The position numbers and the translations under genes are program-made. This document shows, piece by piece, positions 9,547 through 17,692 of a stretch of DNA of 34,528 nt (position 1 is its first letter; each line of letters opens with the position of its first letter). The notes beneath the pieces were generated by a model. That model searched no databases and had not been told where the DNA came from. It saw only the letters and a program-made list of their open reading frames with translations. Source of the DNA: Xanthobacteraceae bacterium (lineage in GTDB: Bacteria > Pseudomonadota > Alphaproteobacteria > Rhizobiales > Xanthobacteraceae); NCBI GenBank assembly GCA_019746355.1, contig JAIESC010000193.1:1-34528 (forward strand). The letters run 5' to 3'.

Positions 9547-12500
9547 ATGAGCGAGGTGTCGAAGGTGGCGGGCGGCGCAAGGGGAGGCGCGGCGCTTTCG
9601 GCCCTCGCAGCCCCTTATGCGCCACAAGACCAGGTGATCGCGCCGGCGCTGCTCGCCGCCGGATCGCGGGACGAGGCGGCCGAGGCGCGGATCGACGAGC
9701 GGGCGCGGCGGCTCATTGGCGCGATCCGGTCGAACGCAGGAGGGCTCGGCGGCATCGAGGACTTCCTGCACGCCTATTCACTTTCGACCAAGGAAGGCCT
9801 CGCCCTCATGGTGCTGGCCGAGGCGCTGCTGCGTATTCCCGACGCTGGGACCGCGGACGCCCTGATCGAGGACAAGCTCGCCGCCGGCGACTGGTCGGAG
9901 CCGGATACGTCGAGTACGTTCCTGGTTTCCGCCTCGGCCTGGGCGCTGGGCATCACCGCGCGGGTGGTCCAGCCCGGCGAGACACCGGAAAATATCGTCG
10001 AAAGCGTGCTGAAGCGGCTCGGCCTGCCGACCGTGCGGCTCGCCACCCGGCAGGCCATGCGGCTGCTCGGTTCGCACTTCGTGCTCGGCCAGACCATCGA
10101 GGAGGCGCTGGGGCGCGCGGGGTCGCACCGCGAATTCCGCTATTCGTTCGACATGCTGGGGGAGGGCGCGCGCACGGCCGAAGATGCCAGGCGCTATTTC
10201 GTCGCCTATAGCGAGGCCATCGCCGCGATTGGCGCACGCGCCGGCAACGCCGCGCTGCCGGCGCGGCCGGGCATTTCGGTCAAGCTCTCGGCGCTGCATC
10301 CGCGCTACGAGGCGACCTCGCGCGAGCGGGTGATGCGCGAGCTTGCGCCGCAGGTGCTGGAGCTGGCCCGGCTTGCCAAGCGCCATGACCTCAATTTCAC
10401 CGTGGACGCCGAGGAGGCCGACCGCCTCGAGCTGTCGCTCGACGTGATCGGCAAGGTGCTGGCGGATTCGTCGCTTGCCGGCTGGGATGGCTTCGGGCTC
10501 GCGGTGCAGGCCTATCAGAAGCGCGCCGGCGCGGTGATCGGCTGGCTGGGCGACGCCGCACAGAGCCTCAACCGCCGCCTGATGGTGCGGCTGGTCAAGG
10601 GCGCCTATTGGGACACCGAGGTGAAGCGCGCCCAGGAGCGCGGCCTCGCCGACTATCCGGTGTTCACGCGCAAGGCCATGACCGACCTGTCGTTCATGGC
10701 CTGCATGCGGCAGTTGCTGGCAGCGCGGCCCGGGCTCTATCCGCAATTCGCCACGCACAATGCGCTGACGGTCGCGAGCGTGGTCGAGGAGGCGGGTGGC
10801 GTCGAAGGCTACGAATTCCAGCGTCTGCACGGCATGGGCGAGGTGCTCTACGAGGCGCTGCTCGAGGAGGAGCCCGGCGCGGCCTGCCGCGTCTATGCAC
10901 CGGTCGGCAGTCACCGCGACCTGCTGGCCTATCTGGTGCGGCGGCTGCTGGAAAACGGCGCGAACTCGTCCTTCGTTGCGGTCGCCGCCGACCCGAATGT
11001 GCCGGTCGAGACCATCCTGAAGCGCCCGCAGCAATGGATCGTCGACGCCGAGCACGCCCGCCACCCGCATATTCCACTGCCGCGCAATCTCTATCGTCCG
11101 TCGCGGCTGAATTCGTCGGGCATCGAGTTCGGTGACCGCGCAGCGTTCGCGGCCCTGCGCGATGAAGTCGCGAAGGGGGTGCCGAAGGACGCCAGGGCGG
11201 AACCTCTCATCGACGGCACGGCCCGCCTGGGCACGACGCGGCCGGTGCTGTCGCCCATCGACCGCAAGCCGGTCGGCCAGGTGACCGAGGCCGATGCTGC
11301 GGCTGCGTCCGCCGCGATGGCCGCAGCCGCCAGGGGCTTTGCCGAATGGAGCGCGACGCCGGTCGAGCAGCGGGCGGAAATCCTCGGGCGCGCCGGTGAG
11401 CTGCTCGAAGCCTCGCGCGGCAGGTTGATCGCGCTGCTGCAGGCTGAAGGCGGCAAGACGCTCGACGATGCGCTGTCCGAGTTGCGTGAAGCGGTGGACT
11501 ACTGCCGCTACTACGCCGCGGAGGCGCGCCGTGTCTTCGCGCCGCGGCCGATGCCGGGGCCGACCGGTGAATCGAACGAATTGCGCCACCGCGGCCGGGG
11601 CGTGTTCGTCTGCATCAGCCCGTGGAATTTCCCGCTGGCGATTTTCCTAGGGCAGGTGACCGCCGCGCTCGCCGCCGGCAATGCGGTGGTGGCAAAGCCC
11701 GCCGAGCAGACGCCGCTCATTGCCGCAGAAGCCATCCGGTTGCTGCACCAGGCCGGCGTGCCGGCAAGCGCGCTGCAATTCGTGCCGGGCGACGGCCGCC
11801 TCGGCGCGGCGCTGACCGCCGATCCGCGCGTGGCCGGCGTGGCGTTCACCGGCTCGACCCAAGTCGGGCGCCTCATCAACCGCGCGCTCGCCGCCAAGGA
11901 CGGCCCGATCGTGCCGCTGATCGCCGAGACCGGCGGCATCAACGCCATGATCGTCGACGCCACCGCGCTGCCCGAGCAGGTCGCCGACGACGTGGTGATG
12001 TCGGCGTTCCGTTCGGCCGGCCAGCGTTGCTCGGCGCTGCGGCTTCTCTGCGTGCAGGAGGACGTCGCCGACCGCATCACCGCGATGGTTGCGGGCGCCG
12101 CGAAGGAGCTTGCGCTGGGCGATCCGCGCGATCCGGCGACCCATGTCGGCCCGGTGATCGACGAGGAAGCGAAGCAGAAGCTCGACAAGTGGCTGGTCGC
12201 GAAGGCTGCGGAGAACCGCGTGATCTTCCGCTGGGACTTGGGCCGCGCGTTGCCGTCGCGCGGGCTGTTCGTGCCGCCCTCGATGATCCGCCTCGACCGC
12301 GCCGGCGATCTGCGCGAAGAGGTGTTTGGTCCGATCCTGCATGTCGTGCGCTGGCGCGCCGGCCGGCTCGACGAACTGCTCGGCGACATCGCCGGCAACG
12401 GCACGGGGCTGACGCTCGGCGTGCATTCGCGGATCGACGCCACGGCGGAGAAGATCGTCGCGCGGCTCAACAACGGCAATGTCTACGTCAATCGCAGCAT

Positions 12501-12669
12501 GATCGGCGCGGTCGTCGGCACGCAGCCGTTCGGCGGCACCGGCCTCTCCGGCACCGGCCCGAAGGCCGGCGGGCCGGATTATCTCAAGCGCTTCGCCACC
12601 GAACAGACGGTGACGATCAACACCGCGGCCGCCGGCGGCAACGCGACGCTGCTCAGCGAAAACGAATAG
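9547..12669 (+). CDS. putA: Bifunctional proline dehydrogenase / L-glutamate-gamma-semialdehyde dehydrogenase PutA
   Basis: A 1040-residue PutA that oxidises proline to glutamate in two steps: an FAD-linked proline dehydrogenase, then an NAD-linked aldehyde dehydrogenase, with the intermediate channelled between them. The dehydrogenase barrel shows GISVKLSALHPRYE (about 242-255), RLVKGAYWDTEVKRAQ and FATHNALTV. The aldehyde dehydrogenase part shows PWNFP (692-696), base E794 in ETGG and nucleophile C828 in GQRCSALR, 34 residues apart as usual. There is no N-terminal ribbon-helix-helix, so this is the short, non-DNA-binding PutA type known from Bradyrhizobium. The ATG at 9547 is preferred over a GTG at 9508 because GGAGG (9536-9540) lies 6 bases before it. 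Confidence 0.97.
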   Translation: MSEVSKVAGGARGGAALSALAAPYAPQDQVIAPALLAAGSRDEAAEARIDERARRLIGAIRSNAGGLGGIEDFLHAYSLSTKEGLALMVLAEALLRIPDAGTADALIEDKLAAGDWSEPDTSSTFLVSASAWALGITARVVQPGETPENIVESVLKRLGLPTVRLATRQAMRLLGSHFVLGQTIEEALGRAGSHREFRYSFDMLGEGARTAEDARRYFVAYSEAIAAIGARAGNAALPARPGISVKLSALHPRYEATSRERVMRELAPQVLELARLAKRHDLNFTVDAEEADRLELSLDVIGKVLADSSLAGWDGFGLAVQAYQKRAGAVIGWLGDAAQSLNRRLMVRLVKGAYWDTEVKRAQERGLADYPVFTRKAMTDLSFMACMRQLLAARPGLYPQFATHNALTVASVVEEAGGVEGYEFQRLHGMGEVLYEALLEEEPGAACRVYAPVGSHRDLLAYLVRRLLENGANSSFVAVAADPNVPVETILKRPQQWIVDAEHARHPHIPLPRNLYRPSRLNSSGIEFGDRAAFAALRDEVAKGVPKDARAEPLIDGTARLGTTRPVLSPIDRKPVGQVTEADAAAASAAMAAAARGFAEWSATPVEQRAEILGRAGELLEASRGRLIALLQAEGGKTLDDALSELREAVDYCRYYAAEARRVFAPRPMPGPTGESNELRHRGRGVFVCISPWNFPLAIFLGQVTAALAAGNAVVAKPAEQTPLIAAEAIRLLHQAGVPASALQFVPGDGRLGAALTADPRVAGVAFTGSTQVGRLINRALAAKDGPIVPLIAETGGINAMIVDATALPEQVADDVVMSAFRSAGQRCSALRLLCVQEDVADRITAMVAGAAKELALGDPRDPATHVGPVIDEEAKQKLDKWLVAKAAENRVIFRWDLGRALPSRGLFVPPSMIRLDRAGDLREEVFGPILHVVRWRAGRLDELLGDIAGNGTGLTLGVHSRIDATAEKIVARLNNGNVYVNRSMIGAVVGTQPFGGTGLSGTGPKAGGPDYLKRFATEQTVTINTAAAGGNATLLSENE

Positions 12670-12867
12670 CGAAAAATATTTCAGAGGTGCGACAAAACGC
12701 GCATGTGCGAAAGCGCGCAGCCCGCGGCGCGAAGATGAACATCCGTTTTGCTACATTGCCAAAACATAATTTGCTGCGTCCCGCGTTCGCCCGAACTCAT
12801 TCCTATTTTCTGAGTTGATACGCCGAGCCTCATTCGAGGGGGCGTTCAGGAACGAAAGGGCGAAGTC

Positions 12868-13158
12868 ATGTTCAACATTCGTAATCGCGCCATGGCTGCC
12901 GTGACGGCGGCTGCGATTGCGCTCACCACGGTCGGGGTCACTTCGGCGAACGCCGGTCCTCGCTACCGCAGCCATCGCGGCGACGCTGCCGCTGCCGCTG
13001 TCATGCTTGGCATCATCGGCGCGGTCGGCGCCTATGCCGCGGCGCGGGAGTACCGGAAGGCGCGGGAGGCTCGCTATCGCTACTACGATCAGCCCCACTA
13101 CTACGGTGGTGGGCCTCGTTACGGGTACGGCGGCCCGTACCGCTACTATGGTCACTAA
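12868..13158 (+). CDS. Small exported Gly/Tyr/Arg-rich protein
   Basis: A 96-residue protein of unknown function. Residues 1-29 are a clear Sec signal peptide ending SANA. A short Ala-rich hydrophobic stretch follows (AAAAAVMLGIIGAVGAYAAA, about 40-60), and then a tail rich in Tyr, Gly and Arg with YYGGGPRYGYGGPYRYYGH at the end. Similar small exported proteins are common in Bradyrhizobium-like genomes. GAAAGGGCGAA before the ATG is a plausible ribosome site. It is a single transcription unit, closed by the strong terminator at 13204-13231. Confidence 0.75.
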   Translation: MFNIRNRAMAAVTAAAIALTTVGVTSANAGPRYRSHRGDAAAAAVMLGIIGAVGAYAAAREYRKAREARYRYYDQPHYYGGGPRYGYGGPYRYYGH

Positions 13159-13203
13159 GACCGTCCAGAGACCGCCGTCCGAAGCGGTCGCAAGGTGAAC
13201 TGC

Positions 13204-13231
13204 AAGGCGCCGTCACCCCGGCGCCTTTTTT
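13204..13231 (+). terminator. Rho-independent terminator
   Basis: Perfect 9-bp stem AAGGCGCCG / CGGCGCCTT (13204-13212 with 13219-13227), 6-base loop, and a run of six T (13226-13231). It ends the transcript of the small exported protein 45 bases after its stop and insulates the hisE homologue. Confidence 0.9.
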
Positions 13232-13301
13232 CTTGAGCGTTTCCTGCGCGCGGCGCCGGCATTAACCGACAGGAGACGCGCGCCGGTGTATGTAGGATGC
13301 C

Positions 13302-13694
13302 ATGAGCGATTCGCTGGGGCGGTTGTTCGAACAGGTCGTGGCGGCCAAAGGGGCCGATCCATCGGTGTCCCGCACGGCCAGGCTGCTGCATGCCGGCCGC
13401 TCCAAGATGGCCAAGAAGCTCGCCGAGGAGGCGATCGAGGTCGTCATCGACGCCATGAACGGCGAGCGCGACGCGGTGGTCCGCGAAAGCGCCGACCTGC
13501 TTTACAATCTTGTCGTACTCTGGTCCGAGGCCGGCGTCCGGCCGCAGGACGTCTGGGAGGAGATGGCGCGGCGCGAGCGGCTGTTCGGCCTGGCCGAGAA
13601 GCTGCCGAAGAAGATCCAGGCCAAGCTTGGAGAAGCCGGCCAACGCCGCAAGGTTGTGATGCTGGCGAGCCGCCGGCCGCCGAAACGGCGCTGA
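13302..13694 (+). CDS. hisE: Phosphoribosyl-ATP pyrophosphatase (HisE)-like protein
   Basis: A 130-residue protein of the MazG-like HisE family, which hydrolyses phosphoribosyl-ATP in histidine synthesis. The metal-binding acidic pairs are present: KLAEEAIEVVID (E42, E43, E46) and RESADLLYNL (E62, D65). It carries a basic C-terminal extension (RRKVVMLASRRPPKRR) beyond the usual length of about 105 residues. No other his gene is nearby, although hisE in this group normally sits with hisBHAF. Bradyrhizobium-type genomes are known to carry a second HisE; this may be that paralogue, with a role in histidine synthesis or nucleotide housekeeping. Confidence 0.85.
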   Translation: MSDSLGRLFEQVVAAKGADPSVSRTARLLHAGRSKMAKKLAEEAIEVVIDAMNGERDAVVRESADLLYNLVVLWSEAGVRPQDVWEEMARRERLFGLAEKLPKKIQAKLGEAGQRRKVVMLASRRPPKRR

Positions 13695-13746
13695 GCCAGA
13701 TCGGATTCGTGGACAAATCCGGTCCCGGCCGCTAGGCAAGCGCGCC

Positions 13747-14346
13747 ATGTTGAAAAGACTGTACGACTGGACGCTGTCGCTTGCCGCCCGCAAGAGCGCC
13801 GAATGGTGGCTCGGCATCATTTCCTTCGTCGAAAGCTCGGTCTTTGTCGTGCCGGCCGAAGCCTTGTTTGTGCCGATGGGGTTGGCCCGGCCGGAGCGCG
13901 CGTACCGATATGCGCTCATCGCCACGGTGGGATCGGTGCTCGGCGGCGTCGCCGGCTGGTTGCTCGGATATTACGCCTATGAGCTGATCGCCCGTCCGGT
14001 GCTCGAATTCTACGGCAGTCTCGACAAATTCGAGATGCTGCGCTCGTCGTCCAGTCGCGACGCCATCCTGCTGATGTTGATCACCTCGGGCATCGCCCAT
14101 CTGCCGCCCATGAAGGTGGTGACCATCCTGTCCGGGGCCGCGGCGATCGATGGCTGGCTGTTTGTCGCCTCGGCCATCGTTGCGCGCGGCGGCAAGTTCT
14201 TTCTGATCGCCTGGCTGCTGCGGCGTTACGGGGAGCCGATTCGAGAATTCATCGAAAAACGTCTCGGCCTCATCGCGCTGGCCGGCGTGCTGGTCCTCGT
14301 CTTCCTCTACTTTGCGGCCAAGATGCTTTTCGGGTCCGGAACCTGA
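13747..14346 (+). CDS. YqaA-type DedA/VTT membrane protein
   Basis: A 199-residue inner-membrane protein of the VTT/DedA superfamily, YqaA branch. It has four to five hydrophobic segments, a conserved FVESSVFVVPAEALFVPMGL near the N-terminus and the re-entrant motif RDAILLMLITSGIAHLPPMKVVTILSGAA, with a GGKFFLIAWLLRRYGEPIREF segment late. Family members are linked to lipid-carrier flipping and membrane homeostasis; the role of this one is unknown. The gene follows hisE by 52 bases and may share its transcript. After its stop the same frame stays open to a TAA at 14542-14544 (see findings). Confidence 0.86.
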   Translation: MLKRLYDWTLSLAARKSAEWWLGIISFVESSVFVVPAEALFVPMGLARPERAYRYALIATVGSVLGGVAGWLLGYYAYELIARPVLEFYGSLDKFEMLRSSSSRDAILLMLITSGIAHLPPMKVVTILSGAAAIDGWLFVASAIVARGGKFFLIAWLLRRYGEPIREFIEKRLGLIALAGVLVLVFLYFAAKMLFGSGT

Positions 14347-14566
14347 CCGCTTGAGGAGGGCCGAGGCCCTTGGAATGGCTCCGGATTTCCGGGCACGCCG
14401 ATCGCGCTCGTTGCCAGCGTGGTTGCCGCTATACTGGCTCCAGGCTTCGCTCCCGTCCTCATTTTCGCCATCGCCGCCCGGCATGTCCAGAAAAGCGCCG
14501 AGGCGTCGTTGAGCGGATCGGGGTGGGGCCTTACGATCGTGTAACGGCCGGTCTGGCTTAGGAGCG

Positions 14567-15133
14567 ATGTACCGTATTGGATTTCAGCGTTGGATCTGGT
14601 TGCGCTGCGCCGCAGGTGCCGTCGCCTGCGCCTTGCTGCTGCCGGTCGCTGTCATGGCCCAGGGTGAGTCGCCGCAGCCTGCGCCCGCGCCCGAACAGAA
14701 GCCCGGCATGTTCGAATCCCTCGGCCGCTGGTTCGATCAGGGCGCCACGAACTTCCGCGAGCACCTGGAGGGTGCCAAGCGCCGGATGGACGACCTGCAA
14801 GACGAAGCCGCGACCAACAGCCGGAACCTGACCAAGGGCGCGGCCGATGCGACCAAGGGCGCAGCCGATGCCACCAAAGGCGCGGTCGACGCGATGACCC
14901 GGCTGCCGGCGGCGCGGGTGATGAGCGGCCGCGAGAAATGCGCCGTCGCGCCGAACGGTGCGCCCGACTGCGTCGCTGCGGCCGAGCAGCTTTGCAAGAA
15001 GCACGGCTATGCGTCCGGCAAGAGCATGGACTTCACCTCGGCCGAGGAATGCCCTGCCAAGGTCTATCTCGGCGGCGCGTCCCCCAGCCAGTGCCAGACT
15101 GTGACCTTCATCAGCCGGGCGATGTGCCAATAA
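14567..15133 (+). CDS. Exported protein with heptad repeats and six C-terminal cysteines
   Basis: A 188-residue protein of unknown function. A signal peptide (about 1-31, ending VMAQ) is followed by a Pro/Ala stretch and a helical region. Three tandem seven-residue repeats, TKGAADA, TKGAADA and TKGAVDA (89-109), are encoded by 21-base units at 14831-14893. The C-terminal part has six cysteines (125, 135, 143, 162, 176, 187), an even number that suggests disulfides in the periplasm. The repeat resembles LEA/apolipophorin-type amphipathic helices. The gene is convergent with the phytase-like gene, only 16 bases apart, with no obvious terminator between. Confidence 0.75.
   Translation: MYRIGFQRWIWLRCAAGAVACALLLPVAVMAQGESPQPAPAPEQKPGMFESLGRWFDQGATNFREHLEGAKRRMDDLQDEAATNSRNLTKGAADATKGAADATKGAVDAMTRLPAARVMSGREKCAVAPNGAPDCVAAAEQLCKKHGYASGKSMDFTSAEECPAKVYLGGASPSQCQTVTFISRAMCQ
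14831..14893 (+). repeat. Three 21-base coding tandem repeats
   Basis: Three in-frame 21-base units encode TKGAADA, TKGAADA and TKGAVDA inside the 188-residue exported protein. The units differ at a few, mostly third-codon, positions, so the repeat is not freshly duplicated. Confidence 0.8.
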
Positions 15134-15149
15134 TTTCCGCGGCCTGTCG

Positions 15150-16448
15150 TCACTTCCGGACGATGCCCGTGCCGCGCACCACCACGATCTGCGTGCGCTG
15201 GCCGGTGACGCCGAAGTCGTCGTCATTGATCAGGAGCAGCGCGTCGTCGCCGAGCAGCGTCATGCCCTCGGTCTTGCCGAGGATCGCGCTGTGGTCGGTG
15301 GTGTCGAAGCGCAGCGTCTTCTTGACCGGCACGATCTTCGCCACGGTCACCTCGGTCTGCTCGAGCGACGGGCTGGTGGCCGCGTCATCCCAGCGGCTGC
15401 CGGCGATGTCGGTCGCCCCGCCGAGCTCGATCTCGTAAAGCTTGGTGGTCTGCTCGGTGCGTTCCAGCACCACCAGGCGGTCGAGCCCGATCGCCATCAT
15501 TTCGCTGATCCGCGGATCGTTCTGCTTGCTCGAGGGGTCGCGGCGGAACGTCTTCGGATCGTCGAGCGTATAGACGAACTCGCCCGCGACCTTCATGGTT
15601 GCGCGGTCGATCTTGAACAGCCGCGTGTTGCGGGCCTGCCGGTAGGCCGCCGCGTTCGGGTTCGCCAGCGGGTTCTGCATGATGAAATAGAGGAAGCGTT
15701 CGTCGGGCGAGATCGACACCGCCTCGATGCCGCGGTTGGCCTGCCGCTTGGTGAGGATCGCGGGCAGCGAGCCGACCGTCTCATAGGCGGCACCGGCGAA
15801 ATCGCCTTCGGTGCCCTGCGGCACATGCCGCGCAATCAGCCGTCCGTCGGCGGAGAACTGCACAAGCGACGGCCCGTTCTCGTCGCCGACCCAGAACGTG
15901 CCGTCGGCAAGCTTCACCAGCCCCTCGATGTCGATGCCGCGCACGTCCTGCTTCAGGGTCGCGCCCTTGCCGTCGAGCGGCATTTCGGTCGTCGCGGTCC
16001 GCAGCGGGTTGGGCATGCCGTTGAGCGGCACGCCGTCGCGGTCCTTGAGCGTGATGACGTTGGTGACGCGGAACGTGCCGTCGTCGAGCAGCAGCACACG
16101 GTACATCGACGGCGCATAGGACGGCGTCGGATAGACCCGGCCGTTCTTGACCTGGCCGCAGGTCAGCTCGGTGCCGGCCTGCTCCTTCATGTCGCTGCAG
16201 GCGATGTTCGGGCCGCGGTCGCCGAGCGTCCAGATCACGTTCGGCGGATCGTTCGGATGGCGGAACGCGGCGCTGCCGATGCCGACCGAAAGATTGAGCG
16301 TCTTGCCGCCGTCGAAGGCGAAGGGGCCGAGACGCAGCAGCGTGTCGTCGCTGGTGTAGATGCGCGCCGTGACCTCGGCGCCGGAAGCCGTCCCGGCGAA
16401 TCCGACCATCGCCAGCACCGCGACAACGAGGCATGGACGTTGCGTCAT
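15150..16448 (-). CDS. Esterase-like/phytase-like exported beta-propeller protein
   Basis: A 432-residue protein with a signal peptide (1-24) and the features of the 'esterase-like activity of phytase' family: TLGDRGPNIACSDM early, GIDIEGLVKLADGTFWVGDENGPSLVQFSADGRLI in the middle, RGIEAVSISPDERFLYFIMQNPL, and KTEGMTLLGDDALLLINDDDFG near the end. These acidic loops are typical of a calcium-binding six-blade propeller. The reaction is not established: phosphatase or phytase activity is a family name, not evidence. It is transcribed away from the ModA-like gene side of the cluster, 72 bases downstream of it, and may share its transcript. A G-rich ribosome site precedes the ATG. Confidence 0.82.
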   Translation of the reverse strand: MTQRPCLVVAVLAMVGFAGTASGAEVTARIYTSDDTLLRLGPFAFDGGKTLNLSVGIGSAAFRHPNDPPNVIWTLGDRGPNIACSDMKEQAGTELTCGQVKNGRVYPTPSYAPSMYRVLLLDDGTFRVTNVITLKDRDGVPLNGMPNPLRTATTEMPLDGKGATLKQDVRGIDIEGLVKLADGTFWVGDENGPSLVQFSADGRLIARHVPQGTEGDFAGAAYETVGSLPAILTKRQANRGIEAVSISPDERFLYFIMQNPLANPNAAAYRQARNTRLFKIDRATMKVAGEFVYTLDDPKTFRRDPSSKQNDPRISEMMAIGLDRLVVLERTEQTTKLYEIELGGATDIAGSRWDDAATSPSLEQTEVTVAKIVPVKKTLRFDTTDHSAILGKTEGMTLLGDDALLLINDDDFGVTGQRTQIVVVRGTGIVRK

Positions 16449-16520
16449 GATTGAGCCCCCCGCTTTGCCACCCCGACACCAATCAATCGGCCTGTTGTGA
16501 CAGGTCCGTGACAGGGAACG

Positions 16521-17288
16521 TTAGCGCGGCGGCGGGTCGAGACCCTTGGTCTTGTAGATCGTCATGGCCTCCGGCGAGGTGAGGAAGCGCAGCAGCGCGC
16601 GACCGGCCTCGGGCTCCTTCGCGGCGGTGCTCAGTCCCCCGGTGAACAGCACGAAGCTGTTGATCTCCGGTGGCAGCAATCCCAGCCATTCGATGTTCGG
16701 CGTGTCGATCAAGGGCGGCAGGCCCGATACGACAAAATCGACCTCTCCCGCGGCGACCAGTTGCGCCGACCGGCCCGGTCCGCCGGACTTGATCTTGGGC
16801 TTCACCTGCTCGGCGATGCCGAGGCGCTCGATCAGGCCGGCGACGAAGCGCCCGCTGCTGCCTTCGCCCGAGGTGGCGATGCTCTTGGCGTTGAGCAGCG
16901 ACTGCTTGAATTTCTCGACGGTGCTGAAATCGGGCTTCGGCGAGCCGGCGCGGACCGCGACACCGACGCCGATCTGGCCGAGCACGATGCGCGATGCGGC
17001 TTCGACCTTGCCCTTCTTGATCAGCCCGTCGACGTCGATCGACAGCACGATGACGTCGAACGGCTCGCCGGCCTCGGCCTTGGCGACGAGCTCGAGCGGC
17101 AGCGCGGACACCATGACGAGCTTATGCCCGGTGGCGCGTTCGAACTGCGGCGCGAGGATCTCCCAGGCGCCGCGCGCCGCGCCGGTGAGGAACACCTTGA
17201 TCTCGGCAGACTGCGCCGGGCTCTGCCCCATGTTCGCCGCGATCAGTGCAACCGCTCCGAATATCGCCGCCCGCCATCCCGTCCGCAT
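16521..17288 (-). CDS. ModA-like periplasmic substrate-binding protein (orphan)
   Basis: A 255-residue exported binding protein (signal peptide about 1-28) with the ModA/SBP_bac_11 layout: IKVFLTGAARGAWEILAPQFERATGHKLVM at the N-terminus, then GEPFDVIVLSIDVDGLIKKGKV, a hinge, and GEVDFVVSGLPPL. Classical ModA binds molybdate with ligands near the first loop. Here that loop is TGAARGAW, where molybdate binders usually have Ala-Ser-Ser, so the ligand is doubtful. No permease or ATPase lies nearby. GGAGG stands 6 bases before the ATG. Confidence 0.83.
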   Translation of the reverse strand: MRTGWRAAIFGAVALIAANMGQSPAQSAEIKVFLTGAARGAWEILAPQFERATGHKLVMVSALPLELVAKAEAGEPFDVIVLSIDVDGLIKKGKVEAASRIVLGQIGVGVAVRAGSPKPDFSTVEKFKQSLLNAKSIATSGEGSSGRFVAGLIERLGIAEQVKPKIKSGGPGRSAQLVAAGEVDFVVSGLPPLIDTPNIEWLGLLPPEINSFVLFTGGLSTAAKEPEAGRALLRFLTSPEAMTIYKTKGLDPPPR

Positions 17289-17379
17289 GAGCGCCTCCGC
17301 CCCGCCGATCGGTTGGTCCTATCGGCGTAGCAAAGCCTAGCAGAGTGGAACCGGGGCGGCCAAAGGCCGCAAACGCCCG

Positions 17380-17676
17380 TCAGCGCTGCGCCGAACGCTT
17401 CTTGCCCTTGCTCGCGGACTTGCTCCCGCCCTTGGGCTGCAAGGCACTGGCGCAGGACGGGCTGAGCTGCCGCCGCTTGACCTTGAGGCACTTCACGATG
17501 CGATCGGCGTCGGGGACGAACTCGCTGCACAGCCGCATCACGTCGGGCGTGCAGCGCTCGGCGGCGTCCGACGCCTGGGCTGCGGCCGGCGTCGATCCGG
17601 CCACGAACAAAATCGCCAGTGCTCCGGCCGCGGCTCCAAGAAACGCGCCGGACAAGTTCCACGTCGTATTTTTCAT
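17380..17676 (-). CDS. Small exported Cys-rich protein with a basic tail
   Basis: A 98-residue protein starting MKNTTWNL. A signal peptide covers residues 1-34. The mature part is one Cys-rich unit, RCTPDVMRLCSEFVPDADRIVKCLKVKRRQLSPSC (C42, C50, C63, C75), whose spacing resembles the GLG1-type cysteine-rich repeat seen in short exported proteins of Bradyrhizobium. A very basic tail (KGGSKSASKGKKRSAQR) follows. A longer in-frame start upstream would run through the M24 gene and is rejected. It starts 16 bases after the M24 gene stop and so probably shares that transcript. Function unknown. Confidence 0.75.
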   Translation of the reverse strand: MKNTTWNLSGAFLGAAAGALAILFVAGSTPAAAQASDAAERCTPDVMRLCSEFVPDADRIVKCLKVKRRQLSPSCASALQPKGGSKSASKGKKRSAQR

Positions 17677-17692
17677 GGTTGGGTTTAGCCCC

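Noticed and set aside
9778..11589. Long open frame antisense to putA (about 600 codons)
   Set aside because: Its translation is Arg/His/Gly-rich with no domain and mirrors the third-codon GC bias of putA, whose motifs are intact on the other strand.
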